Of a DNA stretch of 64,000 nucleotides, positions 1 to 9,719 are shown in pieces. The notes below the pieces were generated by a model that saw only the letters and a list, made by a program, of their open reading frames with translations, made no database searches and was not told where the DNA came from. The position numbers and the translations under genes are program-made. The DNA is taken from positions 9,717,442 through 9,781,441 of the forward strand of contig CAXIPT010000003.1 of assembly GCA_964030475.1 (NCBI GenBank), written 5' to 3'. How positions within the stretch are numbered: position 1 is the stretch's first letter; the number at the start of each line of letters is the position of its first letter. The stretch is from Tethya wilhelma (Eukaryota > Porifera > Demospongiae > Tethyida > Tethyidae).

Positions 1-347
1 TTCATTTAGTTTTAATTAATAATTCTTACTGCAGCAGCACCACTAGTTGGTGTCTGTCTGTCAGCCACCTTCATGCCAGTGAACTCTCACTTTATCAACA
101 TCTTTCATTTTTCAACAATTTCTGGTGTCGCTGTAAAGCAACTTATTATTATTATTATTATTATTATTATAATGAGTCAATCAGGCTTGCTAGGCTATGA
201 ATGGCCATTCCAAGCCATAATAATATTGATGAGTTGTTGCACAAAGCAACAAGGTATAATTTAATCAGTCTGTTCCTCAGATCTGTCAGCCTTATTAAAT
301 TTGTACACATGTGATGTATGATCTTGTCATCAGGCATTCTAACTCAC

Positions 348-438
348 CAACAGTGACAGCTACAGTTCCATCTCGTACAAGATACTCCACCAGTGGACCT
401 GACACGAACCCAGAACCGAGTACTAGTACTTTGTGCAT
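348..438 (-). CDS. Extra copy of saccharopine dehydrogenase exon 1 (partial gene)
   Basis: On the minus strand an ATG at 438 opens 30 codons ending at a GTGAGT donor at 348. The product differs from exon 1 of the main gene (9,456-9,546) only at residues 2-3 (HK instead of YR) and keeps the dinucleotide-binding motif GSGFVSGP. Length (91 bases) and phase are identical. Exon 2 is not found between here and base 1, so the rest of this copy lies outside the window or is lost. It sits 3' of the last exon of the main gene, so it belongs to a separate, leftward copy. Whether that copy is expressed cannot be judged. Confidence 0.6.
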
Positions 439-489
439 CTTTCTTCATATAAATTCAGTAAATTATTATAGGAACTGTGTCACTACGAT

Positions 490-800
490 CTTCCTGGCCG
501 GCCCGCTAGGTGGTTCGACGACCCTTACCATCCTGGCAGCACATTCGCATACCTCATGTCATACAAAGAGTATTAAAGTCTATGGTCTTGCTCATACCTA
601 GTATAGTCTGGAGGATCTGGTGACCAGACTACCTCATACCTGATATCCCTCCACCAATCTACAACCCCTGCCGTTCCAGTGACAATGTCAGAAAAGGTCA
701 TAATTTGCAGAAGCACCACATTGTCCAGCAGAGCCGGTTGAAAATATGAAAATGCTGCATTTTGGAGAAAACTGACATTGAAGAGGTAACTGTTCTGGGT
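490..800 (+). pseudogene. Relic of the first exon of the PDZ-C2-C2 (RIM-like) gene
   Basis: Blocks such as TTCGACGACCCTTACCAT (514 onward) and TCCCTCCACCAATCTACAA (645 onward), and the run up to GAAGAGGTAACT near 790, match the first exon and its donor at 9,575-10,056. Large internal parts are missing, several indels break the frame, and no long reading frame remains. None of the downstream exons of the PDZ-C2-C2 gene follow. I read it as a dead copy of only the first exon, carried in with the duplicated junction. Confidence 0.65.
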
Positions 801-829
801 GGTCTTGGAAAGCTAATTATTTTCCGGTG

Positions 830-1265
830 TTTTGTAACAAATTTGTTTGGTGTCATCGTTGTAGGTTGTGAGGAATTAGATACCTATGAACAAAAGAATG
901 TTTCGTTTTAGGATAAGGTGTCTATTGTAGTGTTTCGTTTTGCAATCTGATGGTGTGTAACCTCTTTCGTTTAGCTTGGTGATGATTTTTTTCTCATACT
1001 AAAATTATAACGTTATCCTTGTTTGAGTTGGTTCTTAGGTATCTCCGGCCTGGTTTTACCATAGCTTTTGGGGTTTCGGTGGAGTTGTATGATTCAGCAT
1101 GTACATACAATTGTTTTTTAGTTTTTTTAATGTGTGTTTAATTGTCAAGTATATGTTTGTTGAACAGAACCTTTCTCCTTAGGTCTAGTTTATTTTCATC
1201 TATTTCAAATGTAAATTTTATTGTTGGGTGTATTTGGTTAATTTCTGAAATGAACCGTTTCCACA
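830..1265 (-). mobile_element. Degenerate retroelement fragment, Penelope-like reverse transcriptase C-terminus
   Basis: Conceptual translation of the minus strand gives broken blocks in the order expected for the thumb region of Penelope-type reverse transcriptases. The first reads INQIHPTIKFTFEID (about 1,230-1,185). The next, about 1,100-1,010, reads QLYVHAESYNS and then RRYLRTNS. The last reads LNERGYTPSD (about 960). In-frame stops (around 1,140 and 985) and at least one frameshift separate them, so the element is dead. The assignment rests on remembered family motifs. A different non-LTR family is possible. Confidence 0.4.
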
Positions 1266-1552
1266 AAGAATGCATTATGTATGAACAAGGCAGGCTTTCT
1301 TCTGGAAAGAATTATTGAGAGAATTTGTCTTTTCTCTTATGTGCAAACACTAGGAAAGTTTGGAACGTTCAGAAACTATTCTCTCAATACAGCAATGGAT
1401 CGAAGCAAAGTACTGTATAAAGCCACCAAGACGTTGAATACAATGCTGTACATAGTGATACTGCATTAATACACACCACAATATCAGTACAAAAACTATT
1501 ATATTTTGCTCTATAAATAATTATACTGTGGTGGGGTGATTTTATTTTACTC

Positions 1553-1958
1553 CTAGAGTTGTTTGACGTTAGCTCTAATTCCCTCTTCTCTGAGCCTCTT
1601 TAAGATGGGCTTATAAATGTCCACTGTAGTGGGAGTCAAAACACCTTTGGTTGTCATCTCACCTACACATGCATGTCAAGAAAAAAATCTACGATAAAAG
1701 TTTGAAATTTCAAGGTTTAAAGTTACTAGTCAATAGAATAATTATAATGAATGTTTGACAGTTTCCAGAGTTTCTGTTATCATGACTTCATATGTCAAAA
1801 TATGAGGAGTTAACATAAAAATTTTTACTTTATATGGTCTTCTTACCACTGAGTAAGAGTTTGGCAGCAATGGCTGTCGGTGTCCCTACTGTCTTGGCCA
1901 TGGCAGAGAAACCATTAGGCTCACCATACATTGTGAAGTCAATGTGTCTCACTTCTTG

Positions 1959-1996
<38 letters not shown>

Positions 1997-4333
1997 GTGT
2001 GTGTGTGTGTTTGATTTTTTTTGTAGATTATTTTACAGTAGTGTACTAAACTTTATTATGTAGTAGAGTGTGGCTATTCAACAATGGTCACTAGTACTGC
2101 TCAGCAAAAGCAAAAGAGTGGTCAGACTGGGTAATGGTATTACTTGCATTTTTAATTTTGACGATCATTACCGAAGAGCCACGTAAATCTAGTCATACGA
2201 AAAAGCCTCAATTTCTGGTACACTGTATAAGGTATAATTTATTATACACGCACACATGTACTTAGTCTTGCGTGGAACATTTCTAAAGGGTGGCTGACAT
2301 AAGTACTGGGTTTGATCTGTGATGCAAGCACTGTGTAATAGTATAGCCAGATAAGAAAAAGAAACCTGGTCTGGAGAGTCCATAATATTATAGAAATGAG
2401 GCAACAAAGCTTTCCCAGCATGCAAGTAATCCCACCCTACCACACCACAAACAGCTGGACCAGGTATATATGTACATAATGTGCAACACATACCTTCTTG
2501 TCAGGCCACTCTATCCCTATAAAGTGATGCAGGAAGATGGCATCCCTCTCCCCCGGCTTGAACTGGAGGTGCTTCTCCAGGTGAGAGCAGAGGGCATCCA
2601 ATGGAGTACCCACAAGGTCAACGGGGTCGTCAGAGAGGAGACGTAGTCTGGAAGAGGAAGAGATGTGTACACAGAATGGGATTCAAGGACGTGGCAGACC
2701 AGACTCTCTTTTCACCACCTGACCCACCTTAGACACCACAGAACACCTCATGGGTACACACACACACAGCAGCAGCTGTTCCTGCCCACTATATGCACTG
2801 TTGTCAATAACTAAGCCACAGAGTTTTCCAGCTCTTTTGTTTGTATAGCTTAACAGCCAACTAGACAATAAGCAATGTTTGCTACATGCACACATCTACG
2901 CAAGTCTAGCAACACAAAGATATCCCAGTTGATTGTCTCCATGGGCATAAGTTTATAGTATAGTATGTATGACAACATGAGTATCCATTAGTCTCATGAG
3001 GTTAAGAACCATTAACTTAATAAAGTTAGGTTAAGAACCATTAACTTGTGAAGGAATAAAGTAGGTAAAGACCACTCACTCACTCACTCACTCACTCACT
3101 CACTCACTCACTCTTCTAAAGCTTTGACAACTTGGTGGTCACTTCCCACAGCATGGAAGACACTGGAGTGAAGGTCAGGCTGCCTCACATCTCCTTGAGA
3201 TATCAGAATCCCCATCAAATCTTTCTGCACATTACACACAGCAAATCATACACTTGTAAACAAACATACAGTACATGTAACTACTGTACTTTGACAAAGA
3301 GCAAACAGAATATTGTCTAGCCTCGTTCCCAGGCTCTCTTCTTTGATCAGTCACCCTATTGACCTTTCTGGGAGTGAAAGGTCAAAGGAGATATCAACCC
3401 TGGGAAAGAGGCTAATTATTCTCACATCAGCTCAATAGAATTCAACAATGTTACTTTGTATACATACCAGTCTCCAAGTACAACATGTATGGCTTACCCA
3501 TCTGAGCTCAGCTGCTCCTTGTGTTAGCCTCTGGTTCTCAACAAGACTGAGAAGACCTAATTTGTACATTCCCTGTACCAGTCGACAGTATCCCTGTAGC
3601 AAGACAACCACGGGTGGCCATATCATACCTCTAGCCCAGAACCAATGACACACGGACACAATGAAACAGGAAGTGTTTGAAACAGAAAGTAATGTAATTA
3701 TGGTAGGGAACTGGTGTCCAAGTGATGAGGTTAGCAGGGATAGATGTCTACACCAATACTGATCTGATTATAAGCTACACAGTTCCAACAAATGAACTCT
3801 TTAGTCACAAACATGGTACAGCATGATGAGATGATAATATTATAATGGCAGCTACAGCCTCTAAACCAGGTCTTCCTGCTTCCAATTTATATTGTTAAGT
3901 TCAGGGAAATCATGAAGCAAAACAGGAAAAGGAAGGTCTGGTATACAGGAGGCTTAACACAGACTCCTAGGATACATGTACCCACAATAAAAATAAGTGA
4001 TTAGCAACCCAAACAAACAGGCCGCAAGCTTGTTATTGTGTTCTGTAATGCTTGTAAGCTCCTGGCCCAACATTCATCTTGTATATACCTTGTATCTGAG
4101 AGTGCCCCTGACTACAGTCTTAGCATCAGGGATGTTGTAGATGTCCACGTACTTCACAGAGTCTGTGTTGTAGTAGCCCTCCATTTCAACCCCAGAGAGA
4201 AGGTTGTCGAATGGCAGCACGTTGGAAGGCTCCATTAGATCACCTTCAGACACTTCATTTAACTGCAGGTAGGGTATGAACACACAAACAATCATATGGG
4301 GATAAATCCATAAACAAGATACACTGTCAGTAA

Positions 4334-4401
<68 letters not shown>

Positions 4402-4729
4402 NNNNNNNNNNNNNNNNNNNNNNNNNNNNNNNNNNNNNNNNNNNNNNNNNNNNNNNNNNNNNNNNNNNNNNNNNNNNNNNNNNNNNNNNNNNNNNNNNNN
4501 NNNNNNNNNNNNNNNNNNNNNNNNNNNNNNNNNNNNNNNNNNNNNNNNNNNNNNNNNNNNNNNNNNNNNNNNNNNNNNNNNNNNNNNNNNNNNNNNNNNN
4601 NNNNNNNNNNNNNNNNNNNNNNNNNNNNNNNNNNNNNNNNNNNNNNNNNNNNNNNNNNNNNNNNNNNNNNNNNNNNNNNNNNNNNNNNNNNNNNNNNNNN
4701 NNNNNNNNNNNNNNNNNNNNNNNNNNNNN

Positions 4730-4814
<85 letters not shown>

Positions 4815-7800
4815 TGTGATTCTGTAGCTAGATTCTGACTACTTGTTCTGACACAAGACTGAAGACTATGTAGTGTTGAATCTAATGATAGCTCACTGTA
4901 GAGTAGGCTCTGCTGTCAGGTGACTGTTCAAGCTGAGCCTCTCTAATGAAACGTTTCTTATACTACCACCTGTTATCAGGATACAAAGGAAGAGAGATCA
5001 CATAATGTACCTTGCCTCCTTGACTCTTCACTTCATCAAAGCACTCCATAGCCAGCATGTGGTCTATACCTGGGTCAACGCCTACTTCATTCAAAATGGT
5101 GACATTGGATTCAATGGCTGGTTCATGAAAAGCCTAGTGTATGTGTGTGGTAGTAACGTCTAGCCTTGTCAAGTTGCAAGGCTCTCTGCCCACTACAATA
5201 TGAGAGAGTGTAAGAATAAAGTAAAGTAAAGCTCACCTTCATTTCTGGTGAAACATAACTTGCAGTGATCATATTGATTTTGCAATTCAAACATTGCTTA
5301 GCTACTAGTGGATGTAGAACATTGGGCACATAACTGAAGAAAAGGTTATTGAATATACACACAAGACACATCAATACACATACTCAATCCTTTAGATGTG
5401 GTGAAAGTGAATGCATACATAATTATGTGTCAACAAAAAAATGTCACAAATCGATCTGTCACACATTTTAAGAGTGCACTTAGTAGGTAAAGGTCGTCAG
5501 TATCAATTGCTCAATTTTCATACAGAGGAGTTATGTGTTGTTTCTCAGTATTTCGTACAGTTCAAGTTTGATTTCTCATGGCTCTTGTGGTATCAACTCA
5601 CATTCCCTCTAGCTAATATTACCCAGCTTGGACATTTCCCACAGAACTTGAGAAGTATAAACCACCAGTGTTAAATTTTATTGTCTTTTAGCTGTTAACT
5701 CACTCGTTTCCAGCTTGTTTGCAGAGAGTACCTTCCTTCGTTTTACTGTTTGTGACAGCATTGTGTAATAATGTTGGTGGTGTTATAGTGGATGATGCAG
5801 CAGTTTCGAATCAAGGCTCTAGTCGGGTAGTTGCCATGTAATCTGCTGGCTTTGGACACACAGAATGTTGGTGTTTTTCGTCAACAAACTCGGATTTTCT
5901 CATAGAGGTAAACTTGTCTCTCTTTGCTGACTGCAATTACTTCTGGCATATCAGATGGGTTTGGCCTCCAGTCTTTGTTTTTGAGCATTATTCTCTGTTC
6001 TGTTTTGTCGCTGTCACTGTCTGTGTTCCTTCATGGAAATGTAACCAGCATTTTGGAATCGAAGACAAAGTTGTTCTACATCTTAATTCCCTTTGTTGTA
6101 GTTTAAAGTTATCGTTAAAAAAGTTTGCCCAGTCATATGTAGGTACTAAGACTTTTCCAAAAGAGTGTAAAGAGAAAATGACATCAAGTTGTTAAAAGTT
6201 AACTTTTACTGTTTATTAACCTTGTTGTACATAGTTTACAACTGCAGAATCTTCGACAATGGGAGCGATGTCATCCAAGCAGTCCCACCTTGCTCCTTCT
6301 AATTGCCCTCTTTTAGAGGCCAAAGCACAAGTCTGGAAAGAACTTGGTGTGTCCAACAATGAGAAATGACAAGGTAATCTTTGTGTTAATACTGACCATG
6401 ACTCTTCATGATATATATTGCATCATGTATTTGTAAATGTGAGTGTAAACAGAGTTTTCCAGCTCTTTTTGTTTGTATAGCTTAACAGCCAACTAGACAG
6501 TATAAGCAATGTTTGCTACATGCACACATCTACGCAAGTCTAGCAACACAAAGATATTCCAGTTGATTGTCTCCATGGGCATAAGTTTATAGTATAGTAT
6601 GTATGACAACATGACTATCCATTAGTCTCATGAGGTTAAGAACCATTAACTTGATTATCTTTGTGAAGGAATAAAGTAGGTAAAGACAACTCACTCACTC
6701 ACTCACTCACTCACTCACTCACTCACTCACTCTTCTAAAGCTTTGACAACTTGGTGGTCACTTCCCACAGCATGGAAGACACTGGAGTGAAGGTCAGGCT
6801 GCCTCACATCTCCTTGAGATATCAGAATCCCCATCAAATCTTTCTGCACATTACACACAACAAATATACACTTGTAAACAAACATACAGTACATATAGCT
6901 ACTGTACTTTGACAAAAGAACAAACAGAATATTGTCCAGCCTCGTTCCCAGGCTCTCTTCTTTGATCAGTCACCCTATTGACCTTTCTGGGAGTGAAAGG
7001 TCAAAGGAGAGATCAACCCTGGGAACTAGCCTAATTATTCTCACATCTGAATTCAACAATGTTTCTTTGTATACATACCAGTCTCTAAGTACAACATGCA
7101 TGGCTTACCCATCTGAGCTCAGCTGCTCCTTGTGTTAGCCTCTGGTTCTCAACAAGACTGAGAAGACCTAATTTGTACATTCCCTGTACTAGTCTACAGT
7201 ATCCCTGTAGCAAGACAACCATGGGTGGCCATATCATACCTCTAGCCCAGAACCAATGACACACGACACAATGAAACAGGAAGTGTTTGAAACAGAAAGT
7301 AATGTAATTATGGTAGGGAACTGGTGTCCAAGTGATGAGGTTAGCAGGGATAGATGTCTACACCAATACTGATCTGATTATAAGCTACACAGTTCCAACA
7401 AATGAACTCTGTAGTCACAAACATGGTACAGCATGATGAGATGATATAATATTGTGACACACAGCATAGCTAGTCTCTAAACCAGGTCTTCCTGCTTCCA
7501 ATTTATATTGTTAAGTTCAGGGAAATAATGAAGCAAAACAGGAAAAGGAAGGTCTGGTATACAGGAGGCTAACACAGACTCCTAGGATACATGTACCCAC
7601 AATAAGAATAAGTGATTAGCAACCAAAACAAACAGGCTGCAAGCTTATGATTGTGTTCTGTAATGCTTGTAAGCTCTTGGCCCAACATTCATCTTGTACA
7701 TACCTTGTATCTGAGAGTGCCCCTGACTACAGTCTTAGCATCAGGGATGTTGTAGATGTCCACGTACTTCACAGAGTCTGCGTTGTAGTAGCCCTCCATT

Positions 7801-7960
7801 TCAACCCCAGGGAGAAGGTTGTCAAATGGCAGCACATTGGAAGGCTCCATTAGATCACCTTCTGACACTTCATTCAGCTATAGGTAGGGTATGAACACAC
7901 AAACAATCACATGGGGATAAATTCATAAAGAAGATACAGACTGTCAGTAATCACATCACA

Positions 7961-8008
<48 letters not shown>

Positions 8009-8246
8009 TGTAACTGGATATTCTCACATTACACACCTTTCCATCTTTTATAAACTTTGCAGTACGGAGAGCAGCAAGGAAAACACTCCTGGGACTCCAA
8101 CTATACATGGATATATAGATGTACATGTTTTATTGTCTTAACTATTGTAGAATGTATTTGTACCTGAATTTATATTTGAGTGCATTATCGGCATGGTCAG
8201 GATGAGGCAGTCCCCCACACCAGGACTCAAAGGATACTACCTGGGT

Positions 8247-8339
<93 letters not shown>

Positions 8340-9546
8340 TGTGATTCTGTAGCTAGATTCTGAGCTGTAGCTACTTGTTCTGACACAAGACTGAAGACAA
8401 TGCAGTGTCTACTTTATGTTTCCAATGATAGTACAGTGTAGAATAGGCTCTGCTGTTAGGCGACTGTTCAAGCTGAGCCTCTCTAATGAAACGTTTCCTA
8501 TACTACCACCTGTTATGGGTATACAAGTAGATACAAAGGAAGAGAGATCACATAATGTACCTTGCCTCCTTTACTCTTCACTTCATCAAAGCACTCCATA
8601 GCCAGCATGTGGTCTATACCTGGGTCAACGCCTACTTCATTCAAAATGGTGACATTGGATTCAATGGCTGGTTCATGAAAAGCCTAGTGTGTGTGTGTGT
8701 GTGTGGTAGTAACGTCTAGCCTTGTCAAGTTGCAAGGCTCTCTGCCCACTACAATATGAGAGAGCGTAAGAATAAAGTAAAGTAAAGCTCACCTTCATTT
8801 CTGGTGAAACATAACTTGCAGTGATCATATTGATTTTGCGATTCAAACATTGCTTAGCTACTAGTGGATGTAGACCATTGGGCACATAACTGAAGAAAAG
8901 GTTATTGAATATACACACAAGACACATCAATACACATACTCAATCCTTTAGATGTGGTGAAAGTGAATGCATACATAATTATTATGTGTCAACAAAAAAT
9001 GTCACAAATCGATCTGTCACACATTTTACTAAAACTTTGGTGGTTAGAGCTCACCTTACAACTAGTTCGTGATCTCCGATGAGTGTACCAAAGCTCTTAT
9101 CAGAGTTTACATCTACTGTGGTAGCTGTAGTATTCTGGTAGGTCTTGGCCAGCTGCTGAGCTTGTTCTAAGATATTAGAGGCTGTTCGATAGAGTGTGTG
9201 AATGCAGAGGGGATGGAACAAAGGTACGTACATGATTTATACGGATTACGTGTCCCTATCGTACAGGTTATGAATGGTCATTCCAAAGACTCAAAATGTA
9301 GAACAGGCTTAGGTGTACATAGCAACAAACATCAATGAGCTATAATTATCTAATCTGTCTGTCTCTCAGATCAGCCTTACATGCGCACATGCATGAATCA
9401 TAAAGTTTTATGAAACTATCTCAGATCAGCTGATCAGGCATTCTGATTAACTCACCAACAGTGACAGCTACAGTTCCATCTCGTACAAGATACTCCACCA
9501 GTGGACCTGACACGAACCCAGAACCGAGCACAAGTACCCTGTACAT
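1553..9546 (-). CDS. AASS: Saccharopine dehydrogenase (lysine catabolism), with exons 3-9 duplicated in tandem
   Basis: Oxidises saccharopine to glutamate and aminoadipate semialdehyde; the animal enzyme is the mitochondrial C-terminal half of AASS. Exons (minus): 9456-9546, 9055-9181, 8793-8889, 8561-8683, 8164-8240, 8037-8100, 7704-7877, 7109-7204, 6731-6843, then second copies 5237-5333, 5011-5133 (two in the gap 4402-4729), 4089-4262, 3498-3593, 3112-3224, then 2494-2647, 1847-1958 and 1553-1662 (stop TAG). Using one copy of exons 3-9 gives 445 residues, the length of stand-alone yeast-type enzymes. Residues 4-15 are a Rossmann motif ([12 protein letters not shown]). Later landmarks are [48 protein letters not shown] and [14 protein letters not shown]. 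No reductase half is visible upstream. ATG 9546 follows AG, so an acceptor there is also possible. AATAAA lies at 1541-1546. Confidence 0.85.
3073..3111. repeat. (CACT)n microsatellite abutting a splice donor
   Basis: A run of CACT units ends exactly at the 5' splice site of the second exon 9 copy (exon end 3112). On the coding strand the donor reads GTGAGTGAGTGAG, so the repeat itself supplies the GT and the downstream consensus. The matching run in the other copy is at 6,691-6,730. Confidence 0.85.
3318..3414. mobile_element. Foldback MITE, TAGCCTCGTTCCCAGGCTC family
   Basis: The 97-base unit begins TAGCCTCGTTCCCAGG and ends CCCTGGGAAAGAGGCTA, imperfect inverted ends about 17 bases long. 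It lies in the intron between the second copies of exons 8 and 9 and was duplicated with it (other copy 6,938-7,033). Related ends recur at 34,686, 45,283 and 54,121. Confidence 0.6.
4402..4729. other. Assembly gap (328 N) hiding duplicated exons 5 and 6
   Basis: The gap is entered from a (CA)n run (4,339-4,401) and left through a (TG)n run (4,730-4,812). In the parallel copy these two runs (about 7,965-8,005 and 8,246-8,338) flank exons 6 and 5, so those exons are expected inside the gap. Confidence 0.9.
5469..6442. other. Unique spacer between the two duplicated blocks
   Basis: About 970 bases with no counterpart in the other copy. On the minus strand there are scattered protein-like pieces (for example [14 protein letters not shown] near 6,140-6,095), interrupted by stops, that look like an old transposon reading frame; I cannot name a family. 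It contains the motif GTAGGTAAAGGTCGT at 5,483-5,497, which recurs elsewhere. No saccharopine dehydrogenase exon was found here, so the second block lacks its own exons 1 and 2. Confidence 0.5.
6938..7033. mobile_element. Foldback MITE, second copy in the duplicated intron 8
   Basis: Same element as 3,318-3,414, starting CAGCCTCGTTCCCAGG and ending CCCTGGGAACTAGCCTA. Its presence at the same place in both blocks shows it was inserted before the exon 3-9 duplication. Confidence 0.6.
8246..8338. repeat. (TG)n microsatellite next to exon 5 of saccharopine dehydrogenase
   Basis: Nearly pure TG dinucleotides with a single A interruption. On the coding strand it is a CA tract ending in the exon 5 acceptor. 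The corresponding run at 4,730-4,812 borders the sequencing gap. Confidence 0.9.
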
Positions 9547-9719
9547 CTTCCAAGCAGTTCAAGATGGAATAGCTAGGTATTTCGACGACCCTTACCATTC
9601 TGACAGTGACGCAATTTGCACCTCAAAAGTTTCTCGCCAGTGTGCAAAAGGGAAACTGTCAAACAGAATTAACTACAGTCAAGTTTTCTATCAGCTCTGA
9701 GTTGTTCTACTCGAATGAA
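9547..9719. promoter_or_regulatory. Compact bidirectional promoter region
   Basis: Only 173 bases separate the ATG of saccharopine dehydrogenase (minus, 9546) from the first in-frame ATG of the RIM-like gene (plus, 9720). No TATA box or obvious initiator is visible. Both 5' leaders must be very short or overlap, unless an upstream non-coding exon exists. The same arrangement was copied to 439-520, where the plus-strand gene has decayed. Confidence 0.5.

Larger units (their letters stand above)
180..800. repeat. Diverged copy of the 9,265-10,055 head-to-head gene junction
   Basis: Reading along the plus strand, this segment follows the same order as 9,265-10,055: a stretch containing ATGAATGG.CATTCCA, the first exon of saccharopine dehydrogenase (minus strand), then a degraded version of the first exon of the PDZ-C2-C2 gene (plus strand). 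Similarity comes in blocks separated by small insertions and deletions, so the copy is older than the exon 3-9 duplication nearby. It runs to the left window edge, so its full extent is unknown. Confidence 0.75.
2816..5468. repeat. Downstream copy of the intragenic exon 3-9 duplication
   Basis: Near-identical to 6,443-9,030 from ACAGAGTTTTCCAGCTC through to CGATCTGTCACACATTTTA. It carries second copies of saccharopine dehydrogenase exons 3, 4, 7, 8 and 9 with intact splice sites. Exons 5 and 6 fall in the sequencing gap, bounded by the same (CA)n and (TG)n runs as in the other copy. Coding differences are few: V for G and C for R in exon 3, Q for K in exon 4, S for P and T for A in exon 7. 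Confidence 0.9.
6443..9030. repeat. Upstream copy of the intragenic exon 3-9 duplication
   Basis: Partner of 2,816-5,468. It holds complete exons 3-9 of saccharopine dehydrogenase in order, with exons 5 (8164-8240) and 6 (8037-8100) fully sequenced. The seven exons total 744 bases, exactly 248 codons, and both the junction into exon 3 and the end of exon 9 are phase 2. A transcript containing both blocks therefore stays in frame. Confidence 0.9.

Noticed and set aside
9606..9719. Start of the RIM-like protein further upstream than 9720
   Set aside because: The frame is open upstream but contains no ATG before 9720; a GTG start is not expected in an animal nuclear gene.
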